Positions 8,284 through 16,594 of a stretch of DNA of 64,000 nucleotides are shown here, piece by piece. The DNA comes from Nocardia amikacinitolerans NBRC 108937. Lineage in GTDB: Bacteria; Actinomycetota; Actinomycetes; Mycobacteriales; Mycobacteriaceae. The first letter of the stretch is position 1. The number at the start of each line of letters is the position of its first letter. The DNA is taken from NCBI RefSeq assembly GCF_001612615.1, contig NZ_BDAU01000047.1, positions 1 through 64,000 of the forward strand, given 5' to 3'. The position numbers and the translations under genes are program-made. The notes below the pieces were generated by a model. It did not search any database. It was not told the DNA's origin and saw only the letters and a program-made list of their open reading frames with translations.

Positions 8284-8744
8284 TCCGCGCTTCCCGGGCG
8301 GGGCACCTCGCCGAAGTCCGACAGCTCGAAGGGGCCGGAGAGCTGTCGTGCCAATTCCGGCTGCGCGTAGATCTCGGCCGTGTGCTGCCAGGCGATCAGG
8401 TCGCGCGCGAACGGTGTGAACAAGCCGGTGTCCGCACCGGCGATGAGATGGTCGAGTAGTTCCGCGACCGCTTCGCTCCTGCCGGTCTCGGGTAGCCATT
8501 TCAGCCACGGCAGTTCCTCGGCGAATACCTCCTCGGCGAGACCGCGATTCGACTTGGCGATGATCGCGATCGTGCGCGCCAGCAGCCGCACGGCCGTGTC
8601 CTTGGCCTCGAAGCGTTCGGACCTGGACAGCACCAGATTCTCCGCGTCGCGACGCTCCAGGATGACATCGGCGTTCTCCAGGGCCGGGAACACCGACGTC
8701 TGCTTGCGGATCAGGTCGCTGAACGGGAAGTTCTTCGCTGCCAT
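8280..8744 (-). CDS. Putative antitoxin, Phd/YefM-like
   Basis: A 154-aa acidic protein. Residues 1-65 resemble prevent-host-death antitoxins: a short DNA-binding-type N-terminus (FPFSDLIRKQTSVFPALENA), then DVILERRDAENLVLSRSERF. The C-terminal 90 residues form an extra helical region longer than in classical Phd/YefM proteins. The ATG at 8744 is preferred over one at 8786 because the shorter form gives the family's N-terminus. Its stop overlaps the start of the 117-aa basic partner, as in antitoxin-toxin operons. The pair sits between two steroid-cluster segments. Confidence 0.6.
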   Translation of the reverse strand: MAAKNFPFSDLIRKQTSVFPALENADVILERRDAENLVLSRSERFEAKDTAVRLLARTIAIIAKSNRGLAEEVFAEELPWLKWLPETGRSEAVAELLDHLIAGADTGLFTPFARDLIAWQHTAEIYAQPELARQLSGPFELSDFGEVPRPGSAE

Positions 8745-8870
8745 GACGCCAGTGTAGCGACTTATCTGAATTAGTTCAGTAAACATGGCTGCCGCAGAGC
8801 CGGTAACGACGATCGGCCCGTCGGTTGTGCCGACGGGCCGATGTCTCGGGGCGGTTGTGGCCGCTGGGGT

Positions 8871-9974
8871 TCAGGACGGGGTGGCGAGGAGGGTGCCGAG
8901 GGCGCGGAGGTGGTCGGTGGCGGCGCCGAGGGCGAATTCGTTGTGCTTGGCGGCGGTGAAGTAGTTGTGCACGATGTGGTCGCGGTCGATGCCGACGCCG
9001 CCGTGCACGTGCACGACGGTGTGGGCGACGCGGTGGCCCGCGTCGGCGGCCCAGAACTTGGCGGTGTGCACGGCTTCGGCGGCGGGCAGGTCCTCGGCGA
9101 GCCGCCAGGCCGCCTGGGTGACCGCGAGGCGCAGACCCTGCACGTCGATGTAGGCGTCGGCCAAGCGCTGCGCGACGGCCTGGAAGCTGCCGACGGCCTT
9201 GCCGAACTGCTCGCGTTCGCGCGCGTAATCGGCGACCAGTTCCAGCGCCTTCTCGACGGTGCCCAGCTGCTGGGCGCTGAGCCCGAGCCAGGCGCGGGTG
9301 AGAATCCAGTCCAGCAGCTCCGCGCCGCCGTCCACGGTGCCGACCAATTCGGCAGGGGTGTCGGTGAATTCGACGCCGAACTCCGCGCTGAGATCCACCA
9401 CCTGCTGCGCGGTGACCGACACCGACGCGTCGGCGGGATCGACGAGGAAGACCGCGGGCACACCGGAAACCGTGGCGGGCACCAGGATTCGGGCCGCGCG
9501 ATCGGCGTGGGGCACCGTGGTCTTGGCGCCGGTCAGCAGCCACGCGCCGTCGCTCTCGCGTGCGACGGTGGTCGGCTTGGCGGGCTCGTAGTTGTGCTCC
9601 TCGGCCAGCGCGGCGGTCAGAATCGCCTCGCCTTCGCCCGCCCGAGCCGCGAGCGCCCGCTGGTTTTCGGAACCGAACCGCGCCAGCGCGCCCGCGCCGA
9701 CCACGATCGACCACAGGTAGGGAACGGCGGCGACCGACTTGCCGAGCTCGCGAAGCACCGCGGTCTGCTCGAGCGCGCCGAGTCCGCTGCCGCCGACGTT
9801 CTCCGGCAGCGCCGCGGCCAGAATGCCGGTCTCGGCCAACGACTTCCACAGCGGCTCGTCGAACCGGCCCGCCACGTCGAGCGCGCGAAGCCGGTCGGCG
9901 GTGACGAGCTTGCCGCACACCTCGCCGGTCAGGCGGGCCAGGTCGAGCTGAGCTTCGGTGGGGGTGAAATCCAT
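8871..9974 (-). CDS. fadE27: Acyl-CoA dehydrogenase FadE27 (ChsE5 subunit)
   Basis: A 367-aa acyl-CoA dehydrogenase. In M. tuberculosis FadE27 (ChsE5) pairs with FadE26 (ChsE4) in a heterotetramer that desaturates steroid acyl-CoA side chains. The N-terminus MDFTPTEAQLDLARL, the middle REREQFGKAVGSFQAVAQRL stretch and the C-terminal VHVHGGVGIDRDHIVHNYF region match that subunit as I know it. It begins 19 nt after the fadE26 stop and shares its promoter. Like other steroid FadE subunits it is probably not active alone, since each active site is built at the subunit interface. Confidence 0.9.
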   Translation of the reverse strand: MDFTPTEAQLDLARLTGEVCGKLVTADRLRALDVAGRFDEPLWKSLAETGILAAALPENVGGSGLGALEQTAVLRELGKSVAAVPYLWSIVVGAGALARFGSENQRALAARAGEGEAILTAALAEEHNYEPAKPTTVARESDGAWLLTGAKTTVPHADRAARILVPATVSGVPAVFLVDPADASVSVTAQQVVDLSAEFGVEFTDTPAELVGTVDGGAELLDWILTRAWLGLSAQQLGTVEKALELVADYAREREQFGKAVGSFQAVAQRLADAYIDVQGLRLAVTQAAWRLAEDLPAAEAVHTAKFWAADAGHRVAHTVVHVHGGVGIDRDHIVHNYFTAAKHNEFALGAATDHLRALGTLLATPS

Positions 9975-9993
9975 GGTGGTCTCTGCTTTCTGC

Positions 9994-11187
9994 TCAGCGC
10001 GCGGCCGCGGGCTGGCGGAGGGCGGTCATGGCGATGATGTCGCGTTGCACCTCATTGGTGCCGCCGCCGAAGGTCAGGATCAGCGCAGCGCGGTGGAAGC
10101 GCTCGAGGCGGCCGCGCAGCTCGGCGCCGGGGGAGTCCTGGCGCAGGTAGGCCTGCGGGCCGAGGACTTCCATCAGCAGCCGGTACGCCTCGGTGGCCAG
10201 CTCGGTGCCGTACACCTTGCAGGTCGAGGCGTCCCACGGGCGCGGCGCCGCATCGCCGCCCGCGTCGGCACGGCTGGCGATCTCCCAGTTCAGCAGCTTC
10301 AGGTACTCGACCTTGGCGTGCACCTTGGCCAGATTCAGCTGCACCCATTCCTTGTCGATGACGCGCGAGCCGTCGCCTGCCTTGGTGGTGCGCGCCCACT
10401 CGAGGGTCTGGTTCAGCGCGACGGTCAGCGGCCCGGCCGAGGTGAGCGCGACGCGCTCGTGGTTGAGCTGATTGGTGATCAGCGCCCAGCCGCCGTTCTC
10501 CTGCCCAACCAGCGAGCTGACCGGAACGCGCACGTCCTGGTAGTAGGTGGCGCTGGTGTCGGGGCCAGCCATGGTGTGCACCGGCGTCCACGAGAAGCCC
10601 TCGGCCGTGGTCGGCACGATGAGCATGCTGATGCCCTTGTGCTTCTTGGCGTTCGGGTCGGTGCGCACCGCGAGCCAGACGTAGTCGGCGTAGGCGATCA
10701 GGCTGGTCCACATCTTCTGGCCGTTGATCACGTACTCGTCCCCGTCGCGCACCGCGGAGGTGCGCAGGCTGGCCAGGTCGGTGCCCGCGCCCGGCTCGGA
10801 GTAGCCGATGGAGAAGTGCAGCTCGCCCGCGGCGATCTTGGGCAGGAAGAACTTCTTCTGTTCCTCGCTGCCGTAGTGCATGATCGTCGGCGCCACCGAG
10901 TTGATGGTCAGGAACGGAACCGGGGCGCCCGCGATCGCGGCCTCGTCGGTGAAGATCAGCTGGTCCATGGTCGGCCGGTCCTGGCCGCCGTACTCCTTGG
11001 GCCATGCCAGCGTCAGCCAGCCGTCGCGGCCCATCTCCTGGACGATCTCGCGGTAGACATTGCCGTGCCCGTACTCACCGGTCGTCGCGCTCAGCGCGGC
11101 CCGGCGCTCCGGTGTGATCAGCCGCGCGAAGTAGTCGCGCAACTCGGCGCGGAGCTCTTCTTGCTGCGGCGTGTACGCAATGCGCAT
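9994..11187 (-). CDS. fadE26: Acyl-CoA dehydrogenase FadE26 (ChsE4 subunit)
   Basis: A 397-aa acyl-CoA dehydrogenase, partner of FadE27. It shows FSIGYSEPGAGTDLASLRT and YVINGQKMWTSLIAYADYVW (FAD and substrate contacts), NQLNHERVAL, and the C-terminal LILTFGGGTNEVQRDIIAMT flavin-binding segment. The protein follows M. tuberculosis FadE26 (Rv3504), including MRIAYTPQQEELRAELR at the start. The open frame extends to 11439, but ATG 11187 has a GAGG site upstream and the conserved N-terminus. A perfect KstR-type site lies at 11239-11252 in the gap shared with the divergent ferredoxin gene. Confidence 0.93.
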   Translation of the reverse strand: MRIAYTPQQEELRAELRDYFARLITPERRAALSATTGEYGHGNVYREIVQEMGRDGWLTLAWPKEYGGQDRPTMDQLIFTDEAAIAGAPVPFLTINSVAPTIMHYGSEEQKKFFLPKIAAGELHFSIGYSEPGAGTDLASLRTSAVRDGDEYVINGQKMWTSLIAYADYVWLAVRTDPNAKKHKGISMLIVPTTAEGFSWTPVHTMAGPDTSATYYQDVRVPVSSLVGQENGGWALITNQLNHERVALTSAGPLTVALNQTLEWARTTKAGDGSRVIDKEWVQLNLAKVHAKVEYLKLLNWEIASRADAGGDAAPRPWDASTCKVYGTELATEAYRLLMEVLGPQAYLRQDSPGAELRGRLERFHRAALILTFGGGTNEVQRDIIAMTALRQPAAAR

Positions 11188-11238
11188 GGCAAAACCTCGT
11201 GTCCTTCGATTCGCTTGTCCCGATGATTGCATATCGAC

Positions 11239-11252
11239 TGAAACATGTTCCA
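11239..11252. promoter_or_regulatory. KstR-type operator between fadE26 and fdxD
   Basis: TGAAACATGTTCCA fits TnnAACnnGTTnnA at all fixed positions. It lies 52 bp upstream of fadE26 and 87 bp upstream of the divergent ferredoxin gene, so one bound repressor could silence both. Confidence 0.8.
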
Positions 11253-11338
11253 GTATTGCCGAGGAATCCGGCCGATGACGGCGCGCGTGGCAGCGCGGGC
11301 TTGTAGGCTTCGAGAAGAGTCGCAGTAAAGGAGTTTCC

Positions 11339-11527
11339 ATGAAGGTCAGCGTTGATCTGGATCTGTGCGAGGCGAACGGAATCTGTGTCGGAATCGCCCC
11401 CGACGTGTTCGAACTCGATGACGAGGACCAACTGCACATCCTGACCGCCGACGTGCCCGACGACCGTCTCGGCGATGTCGAGGACGCGGTGGCGCAGTGC
11501 CCGAAAGCCGCGCTGAAGCTTCAGTGA
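11339..11527 (+). CDS. fdxD: [3Fe-4S] ferredoxin FdxD
   Basis: A 62-aa acidic ferredoxin. Cysteines 10, 16 and 54 (CEANGIC and CPKAAL) give the C-X5-C...C-P ligand set of single-cluster [3Fe-4S] ferredoxins. It most likely passes electrons to a cytochrome P450 or another oxygenase of the steroid pathway; no P450 is in this window. The order fdxD-hsd4A-yrbE4A matches M. tuberculosis Rv3503c-Rv3502c-Rv3501c. AAAGGAG lies just upstream of the ATG. Confidence 0.9.
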   Translation: MKVSVDLDLCEANGICVGIAPDVFELDDEDQLHILTADVPDDRLGDVEDAVAQCPKAALKLQ

Positions 11528-11546
11528 AAGTTTCTTGCCAGTAGGT

Positions 11547-11560
11547 TGGAACACGTTCTA
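11547..11560. promoter_or_regulatory. KstR-type operator at hsd4A promoter
   Basis: TGGAACACGTTCTA is a full match to TnnAACnnGTTnnA. The presumed -10 box of hsd4A, TAAAGT (11559-11564), overlaps its last two bases and ends 7 nt before the GTG start. Binding here would directly occlude the promoter. Confidence 0.82.
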
Positions 11561-11571
11561 AAGTCGGGCCG

Positions 11572-12477
11572 GTGAACGAAACTGATCTGAGCTTGGCGGG
11601 CCGTGTGGCGATCGTGACCGGCGCGGGCGCGGGACTCGGCAAGGCCGAGGCGCTCGCACTGGCGGGCGCGGGCGCGTCGGTGGTGGTCAACGACCTCGCG
11701 GAATCCGACGCGGTCGCCGAGACCCTCGCCGAGATCCGGGCGCTCGGCGCCAAGGCGGAGTTCGTCGCGGGCAGCATCGCGGAACGGTCGACGGCCGACG
11801 CGCTGATCAGCACCGCGAACGAGGCGTTCGGCAGCGTGGACATCGTGGTCAACAACGCGGGCATCACCCGCGACCGGATGCTGTTCAACATGTCCGACGA
11901 GGACTTCGACGCGGTGCTCGCGGTCCACCTGCGCGGCCATTTCCTCCTGTCCCGCAACGCCGCCGCCTACTGGCGCGCGAAGTCGAAGGAGGCGGGCGCG
12001 CCGGTCTACGGCCGCCTGATCAACACTTCCTCCGAGGCCGGGTTGCTCGGTCCGGAGGGGCAGGCCAACTACGGCGCGGCCAAGGCGGGCATCACCGCCC
12101 TTACTCTCTCGGCGGCCCGGGCCCTGTCGCGCTACGGCGTGCGGGCCAACGCGATCGCGCCCCGTGCGCGCACGGCGATGACCGAGGCCGTGTTCAGCGC
12201 GGCACCCGAGGCGGGCATCGACCCGCTCTCGCCCGATCACGTGGCGCGGCTGGTCGCCTATCTCGCATCGCCCGCGGCCGACGCGGTCAACGGGCAGTTG
12301 TTCGTCGTCTACGGACCGATGGTGGCGCTGATGGCGGCGCCCGTCGTCGAGCGGCGCTTCGATGCCGCGGGCGACGCGTGGGACTCCGGCGATCTCGCCG
12401 CCACGCTCTCCGGATACTTCGCCGAGCGACCGGCGGGGCAGACCTTCTCGGCCTCCTCGCTGACCGAACTCGGCTGA
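11572..12477 (+). CDS. hsd4A: Steroid short-chain dehydrogenase Hsd4A
   Basis: A 301-aa short-chain dehydrogenase. It has the NAD-binding TGAGAGLG (residues 16-23), NNAG near 90, and the catalytic set around INTSSEAG, Tyr167 and Lys171 (YGAAK). The family member Rv3502c (Hsd4A) acts as a 17-beta-hydroxysteroid/3-hydroxyacyl-CoA dehydrogenase in cholesterol side-chain breakdown. A C-terminal extension of about 45 residues follows the SDR core, typical of this group. The GTG start is supported by a leaderless-type TAAAGT box 7 nt upstream. It precedes yrbE4A after a 298-bp promoter gap. Confidence 0.9.
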   Translation: MNETDLSLAGRVAIVTGAGAGLGKAEALALAGAGASVVVNDLAESDAVAETLAEIRALGAKAEFVAGSIAERSTADALISTANEAFGSVDIVVNNAGITRDRMLFNMSDEDFDAVLAVHLRGHFLLSRNAAAYWRAKSKEAGAPVYGRLINTSSEAGLLGPEGQANYGAAKAGITALTLSAARALSRYGVRANAIAPRARTAMTEAVFSAAPEAGIDPLSPDHVARLVAYLASPAADAVNGQLFVVYGPMVALMAAPVVERRFDAAGDAWDSGDLAATLSGYFAERPAGQTFSASSLTELG

Positions 12478-12607
12478 TCGCCGACCGCTCGCCGCGGTCG
12501 TCGAAGGGACAACTGATCAGCTGTCCAGCTGTTGATCATGAGTCCGGCACTTGGTAGACATGGGTGATCGGTGTGTGACGCCTCACAAAGGCGTCACCAC
12601 CTGTGTA

Positions 12608-12621
12608 TGAAACACGTTTCA
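12608..12621. promoter_or_regulatory. KstR-type operator upstream of mce4 operon (distal)
   Basis: TGAAACACGTTTCA is an exact match to TnnAACnnGTTnnA and is itself a near-perfect palindrome. It lies 155 bp before yrbE4A in a 298-bp gap that otherwise contains no gene. Together with the proximal site at 12686 it probably controls the whole mce4 operon. Confidence 0.8.
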
Positions 12622-12685
12622 TAATCGAGGGCCGTCATCTAGAAAACGTGCAGTTCAAATGTGAAGAAAACCGCACGACGACCAT

Positions 12686-12699
12686 GTGAACATGTTCTA
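12686..12699. promoter_or_regulatory. Second KstR-like site upstream of yrbE4A (proximal)
   Basis: GTGAACATGTTCTA keeps the AACnnGTT core and the final A but has G in place of the first T. It is centred 78 bp downstream of the distal site, consistent with two-site control of the uptake operon. Confidence 0.65.
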
Positions 12700-12775
12700 A
12701 TCATTCCGGCGACGCGGCCATGGTGCCGAGTCGCGCCATGCAGCAGTACGTGCAGTTGAGCAAGGAGGATCGCGG

Positions 12776-13540
12776 ATGAACGAGGTCCTTGCTGTCCCGT
12801 TGCGGGCCGTCGGTGGGTTCTTCGAACTCACCGCGGAAGTCGCCCGCGCGAGCGTCCGCAGGCCCTTTCAAGCGCGTGAGTTCATCGATCAGTCCTGGTT
12901 CATCGCGCGCGTGTCCATCGTGCCGACCCTGCTGGTCGCGATCCCGTTCACCGTCCTGGTGAGCTTCACGCTGAATATTCTTTTGCGCGAGATCGGCGCG
13001 GCCGACCTCAGCGGGGCCGGCGCGGCCTTCGGTACGGTCACCCAGGTCGGTCCGATCGTCACGGTGCTGATCGTGGCGGGCGCGGGCGCCACCGCGATCT
13101 GCGCGGATCTCGGCGCCCGAACCATCAGGGAAGAGATCGACGCGATGCGCGTTCTCGGCATCGACCCGGTCCAGCGGCTGGTGGTGCCGAGGGTGCTGGC
13201 CTCGATGTTCGTCGCGCTCTTGCTCAACGCCCTTGTGTGCACGATCGGCATCGTCGGCGGCTTCTTGTTCTCCGTCTATCTGCAGGACGTGAACCCCGGC
13301 GCGTTCGTCAACGGCATCACGCTGCTCACCAAACTGCCCGAGCTGATCATCTCCGAAGTGAAGGCCGGATTGTTCGGGCTGATCGCCGGACTGGTGGCCT
13401 GTTACCTCGGCCTGAACGTCAAAGGCGGTCCCAAGAGTGTCGGTGATGCGGTGAATCAGACCGTCGTCTTCGCCTTCATGGCGCTGTTCGTGGTGAACGT
13501 GGTGGTCACCGCCGTCGGCATCAAGTTCACGGTGCGGTGA
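12776..13540 (+). CDS. yrbE4A: YrbE4A, permease subunit of Mce4 steroid importer
   Basis: A 254-aa integral membrane protein of the MlaE/YrbE permease family. It has about five hydrophobic segments and the conserved cytoplasmic EEIDAMRVLGIDP loop that couples to the ATPase MceG in related systems. With YrbE4B it forms the inner-membrane channel of the Mce4 cholesterol transporter. The sequence follows M. tuberculosis YrbE4A closely (LREIGAADLSGAGAAFGT, GAGATAICADLGARTIREEI). AAGGAGG lies 8 nt before the ATG. It opens the operon, 4 bp before yrbE4B. No MceG gene is in the window. Confidence 0.95.
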   Translation: MNEVLAVPLRAVGGFFELTAEVARASVRRPFQAREFIDQSWFIARVSIVPTLLVAIPFTVLVSFTLNILLREIGAADLSGAGAAFGTVTQVGPIVTVLIVAGAGATAICADLGARTIREEIDAMRVLGIDPVQRLVVPRVLASMFVALLLNALVCTIGIVGGFLFSVYLQDVNPGAFVNGITLLTKLPELIISEVKAGLFGLIAGLVACYLGLNVKGGPKSVGDAVNQTVVFAFMALFVVNVVVTAVGIKFTVR

Positions 13541-13544
13541 CGCG

Positions 13545-14396
13545 ATGGCCTTCGTGATCCAGTCCCGCTTCCCCCGCGCGGTGCGCCGGGTGCGCCGGAT
13601 GTCGGATTCGCTGGACGCGGTGGGCAAGCACGCCGTGTTCTACGCGCAGGCGGTGGCCTCGATGCCGCGCGCCCTCATCCACTACCGGACCGAGACCATT
13701 CGGCTGATCGCCGAGATCAGCATGGGCACCGGCGCGCTCGCCGTCATCGGCGGCACGGTGGTGATCGTCGGCTTCCTGACCCTGTTCGCGGGCGGCACCA
13801 TCGCGGTGCAGGGCTACAGCTCGCTGGGCAACATCGGAGTCGAGGCGCTGACCGGCTTCTTCTCCGCCTTCATCAACGTGCGCATCGCCGCGCCGGTGAT
13901 CTCCGGCATCGGTCTCGCCGCCACCATCGGCGCGGGTTCCACCGCCCAGCTCGGCGCGATGCGGGTCTCGGAGGAGATCGACGCGCTGGAGACCATGGCG
14001 ATCCGCCCGGTGCCGTACCTGGTCGGCACCAGGGTGCTGGCCGGGATGATCGCGATCGTGCCGCTCTACGCGCTGGCCGTGATCGCCTCGTTCGTCGCGG
14101 CCCGGTTCGCCACCGTGGTGATCTACGGGCAGTCGGCGGGCGTCTACGACCACTACTTCTCGACGTTCCTCATTCCGAGCGACATCCTCTGGTCCTTCGC
14201 CCAGGCGATCTTCATGGCACTGGCGGTCATGATGATCCACACCTACTACGGCTATTACGCCGCGGGCGGCCCGGTCGGCGTTGGTGTGGCGGTCGGCAAC
14301 GCGGTGCGGGCCTCGCTGGTCGCGGTGGTCACGGTGACCCTGCTGATCTCGCTGGCCATCTACGGCACCTCCGGCAACTTCCATCTTTCCGGGTAG
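13545..14396 (+). CDS. yrbE4B: YrbE4B, permease subunit of Mce4 steroid importer
   Basis: A 283-aa MlaE-family permease, partner of YrbE4A. The family loop VSEEIDALETMAIRP is present, with several membrane helices around it (IAPVISGIGLAATIGAGST, LAGMIAIVPLYALAVIASF, LVAVVTVTLLISLAIYG). A basic N-terminus of about 30 residues (FPRAVRRVRRMSD) precedes the first hydrophobic segment. It starts 4 bp after yrbE4A and ends 6 bp before mce4A, showing that all are co-transcribed. Confidence 0.95.
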   Translation: MAFVIQSRFPRAVRRVRRMSDSLDAVGKHAVFYAQAVASMPRALIHYRTETIRLIAEISMGTGALAVIGGTVVIVGFLTLFAGGTIAVQGYSSLGNIGVEALTGFFSAFINVRIAAPVISGIGLAATIGAGSTAQLGAMRVSEEIDALETMAIRPVPYLVGTRVLAGMIAIVPLYALAVIASFVAARFATVVIYGQSAGVYDHYFSTFLIPSDILWSFAQAIFMALAVMMIHTYYGYYAAGGPVGVGVAVGNAVRASLVAVVTVTLLISLAIYGTSGNFHLSG

Positions 14397-14402
14397 GGCG
14401 GT

Positions 14403-15572
14403 ATGGAAAAGTTCAAGTACAAACTCGCCGGCCTCGCCATGGTGCTCGTGCTGGTCGCGGTGGTCGCGATCGCGCTGACCATGTTCGTCGGCGGGTTCAC
14501 CAAGACCGCCACGGTGCTGGTCGAAGCGCCGCGCAGCGGCCTCGTGCTCGACCCCGACGCCAAGGTGAAGGCGCGCGGTGTGGAGATCGGCCGGGTCGCC
14601 GAGGTGACCCAGCAGGCCGACCGGGCGCAGCTGAAGCTGGCGGTCGATCCCGCAATGCTGAAGCTGGTTCCCGCCAACGCGGGCGTCGACATCAGGTCGA
14701 CAACCGTGTTCGGCGCGAAGTACGTCAACTTCGTTGTGCCGGAAGCGCCTTCGTCGAATTCGCTGAAGCCGGGTGCGACGGTGGTCGCCGAGAACGTGAC
14801 CGTCGAGTTCAACACGCTGTTCCAGCACCTGTCCGACGTGCTCGCCAAGGTGGAGCCGGAGAAGCTGAACGCCACGCTCTCCGCGCTGGGCACCGCGCTC
14901 CAAGGCCGCGGCGAGACGCTCGGTGAGCTGCTGGTGAACCTCGACGTCTACTTGCGCGAGATGAACCCGACGCTGCCGACGCTGCAACAGGATTTCGCGG
15001 CCACCGCCGACGTGTCGAACCTGTACGCGGACACCGTTGGTGATTTGCTGCGGACCGTGGACAACGCGGTCACCACCAGCCAGACGCTGGTCGACGAACG
15101 GCAGGGTCTCGACGACGTGCTCGCCAACCTGGTCGGCCTCGCCGACACGACGGGTTCGGTGCTGCGCGAGAACGAGAACAACCTCGGCACCGCGCTGGAT
15201 CTGCTGCGCCCGACCACCGCGCTGCTCGAGGAGTACGTGCCCGGCCTGAACTGCATGATCAACGCCATCGGACGGCTGATGCCGGTCGCGAACGCCATGT
15301 TCGGCGGCAGGCAGCCCGGCGTCACGATGAACACCAACTTCATGTTCGGCGCCGACCCGTACAAGTATCCGGAGGACCTGCCGAAGGTGAACGCCACCGG
15401 TGGCCCGCGCTGCGAGGGGCTCGACGACCGAGTGCCGGGCAGCCACGCGAACTACCTCGTCACCGACACCAACGAGGGCGCGCCGTACGTGCCCTCGATG
15501 CAGATCGAATTCAACGGCCCCAAGGTGTTCCAACTGCTGTTCGCCGGGCTGCCGGGGGTGAGCGCGCCGTGA
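14403..15572 (+). CDS. mce4A: Mce4A, MlaD-domain subunit
   Basis: A 389-aa Mce protein with one N-terminal membrane anchor (LAGLAMVLVLVAVVAIALTM, residues about 9-28). An MlaD domain follows (about 35-115, GLVLDPDAKVKARGVEIGRV), then a long helical region and a C-terminal tail with cysteines. Mce subunits assemble as a hexamer whose needle carries lipid across the cell envelope; Mce4 carries cholesterol in mycobacteria. Its TGA overlaps the GTG of mce4B. Confidence 0.94.
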   Translation: MEKFKYKLAGLAMVLVLVAVVAIALTMFVGGFTKTATVLVEAPRSGLVLDPDAKVKARGVEIGRVAEVTQQADRAQLKLAVDPAMLKLVPANAGVDIRSTTVFGAKYVNFVVPEAPSSNSLKPGATVVAENVTVEFNTLFQHLSDVLAKVEPEKLNATLSALGTALQGRGETLGELLVNLDVYLREMNPTLPTLQQDFAATADVSNLYADTVGDLLRTVDNAVTTSQTLVDERQGLDDVLANLVGLADTTGSVLRENENNLGTALDLLRPTTALLEEYVPGLNCMINAIGRLMPVANAMFGGRQPGVTMNTNFMFGADPYKYPEDLPKVNATGGPRCEGLDDRVPGSHANYLVTDTNEGAPYVPSMQIEFNGPKVFQLLFAGLPGVSAP

Positions 15573-16594
15573 GGAATACCGCGACGACGGTGAAGCTGAC
15601 CATCTTCGCCCTGGTGATGGCGCTGGTCTTCACCGGACTTGTCATCGTGTTCAGCCAGGTGCGCTTCGCGCGCGAGTACGGGTACCACGCCGTGTTCACC
15701 AGCTCCTCGGGCATGCTGCCAGGGGCCAAGGTGCGCATCGCTGGCGTGCCGGTCGGCTCGGTCACCTCGGTGAAGGTGGGCAAGGACAACCTGGCGCACG
15801 TCGAGTTCGACGTCGACCGCAAGTACCAGCTGCTGACCAGCACCCGGGCGACGATCAAGTACGAGAACCTGGTCGGCGACCGGTATATGGAACTCCTCGA
15901 CGGGCCGGGCTCGGCCGACAAGTTGCGCGAGGGCGGCACCATCGGCACGGACAAGACCGCGCCCGCGCTGGATCTGGACATGCTGCTCGGCGGCTTCAAA
16001 CCGCTGCTGCGCGGACTGGATCCGGGCCAGGTCAACGACCTGACCAACGCGTTGCTGCAGATCTTCCAGGGCCAGGGCGGCACGCTGGTCTCGCTGCTCA
16101 ACAGCGGCGGCTCGTTCGCCAAGACGCTGGGCGAGCGCGACGCGCTGATCGGCAGCGTCATCGACAACCTGAACGCGGTGCTCGCCACCATCGACGAGCG
16201 CGGCGAGCAGTTCGACACGACGCTCACCGAATTGCAGCGGTTGGTCAGCGGCTTGGCCGCCGACCGCGATCCGATCGGCGACGCGCTGCCGAGGATCGCG
16301 GGCGCCACCGGCGATCTCACCGACCTGCTCGCGCAGGCCCGCCCGGATCTGCGCGGCACCATCGAGCAGACCGGTCGCCTGGCCACCAACCTGGACAACG
16401 GTTCCGACACCGTTCAGTGGGTGCTGGAACGGCTGCCGGAGACCTACCGGAAGCTGATCCGCATCGGTTCCTACGGTTCGTTCCTCGCGCTCTACGTCTG
16501 CAGCACGAACTTCATCATCGACGGGCCGAACGGACAGCCGCTGCACATCAACATGCCCGGCGGGCAGGACACGGGAAGGTGTGCCCCGGAATGA
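15569..16594 (+). CDS. mce4B: Mce4B, MlaD-domain subunit
   Basis: A 341-aa Mce protein. The single N-terminal membrane segment (LTIFALVMALVFTGLVIVF, residues about 9-27) leads into an MlaD domain (GMLPGAKVRIAGVPVGSV) and a helical Mce domain. It ends with a short cysteine-containing tail (CSTNFIIDGP). Start GTG overlaps the mce4A stop (GTGA) and its own stop overlaps the ATG of mce4C (ATGA), so translation is coupled along the operon. Confidence 0.94.
   Translation: MRNTATTVKLTIFALVMALVFTGLVIVFSQVRFAREYGYHAVFTSSSGMLPGAKVRIAGVPVGSVTSVKVGKDNLAHVEFDVDRKYQLLTSTRATIKYENLVGDRYMELLDGPGSADKLREGGTIGTDKTAPALDLDMLLGGFKPLLRGLDPGQVNDLTNALLQIFQGQGGTLVSLLNSGGSFAKTLGERDALIGSVIDNLNAVLATIDERGEQFDTTLTELQRLVSGLAADRDPIGDALPRIAGATGDLTDLLAQARPDLRGTIEQTGRLATNLDNGSDTVQWVLERLPETYRKLIRIGSYGSFLALYVCSTNFIIDGPNGQPLHINMPGGQDTGRCAPE

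Noticed and set aside
13527..15533. 668-aa minus-strand frame over yrbE4B/mce4A
   Set aside because: It is the mirror of GC-rich coding sequence: His/Arg/Gly-rich, no domain, and fully overlapped by strongly supported genes with 4-bp coupling.
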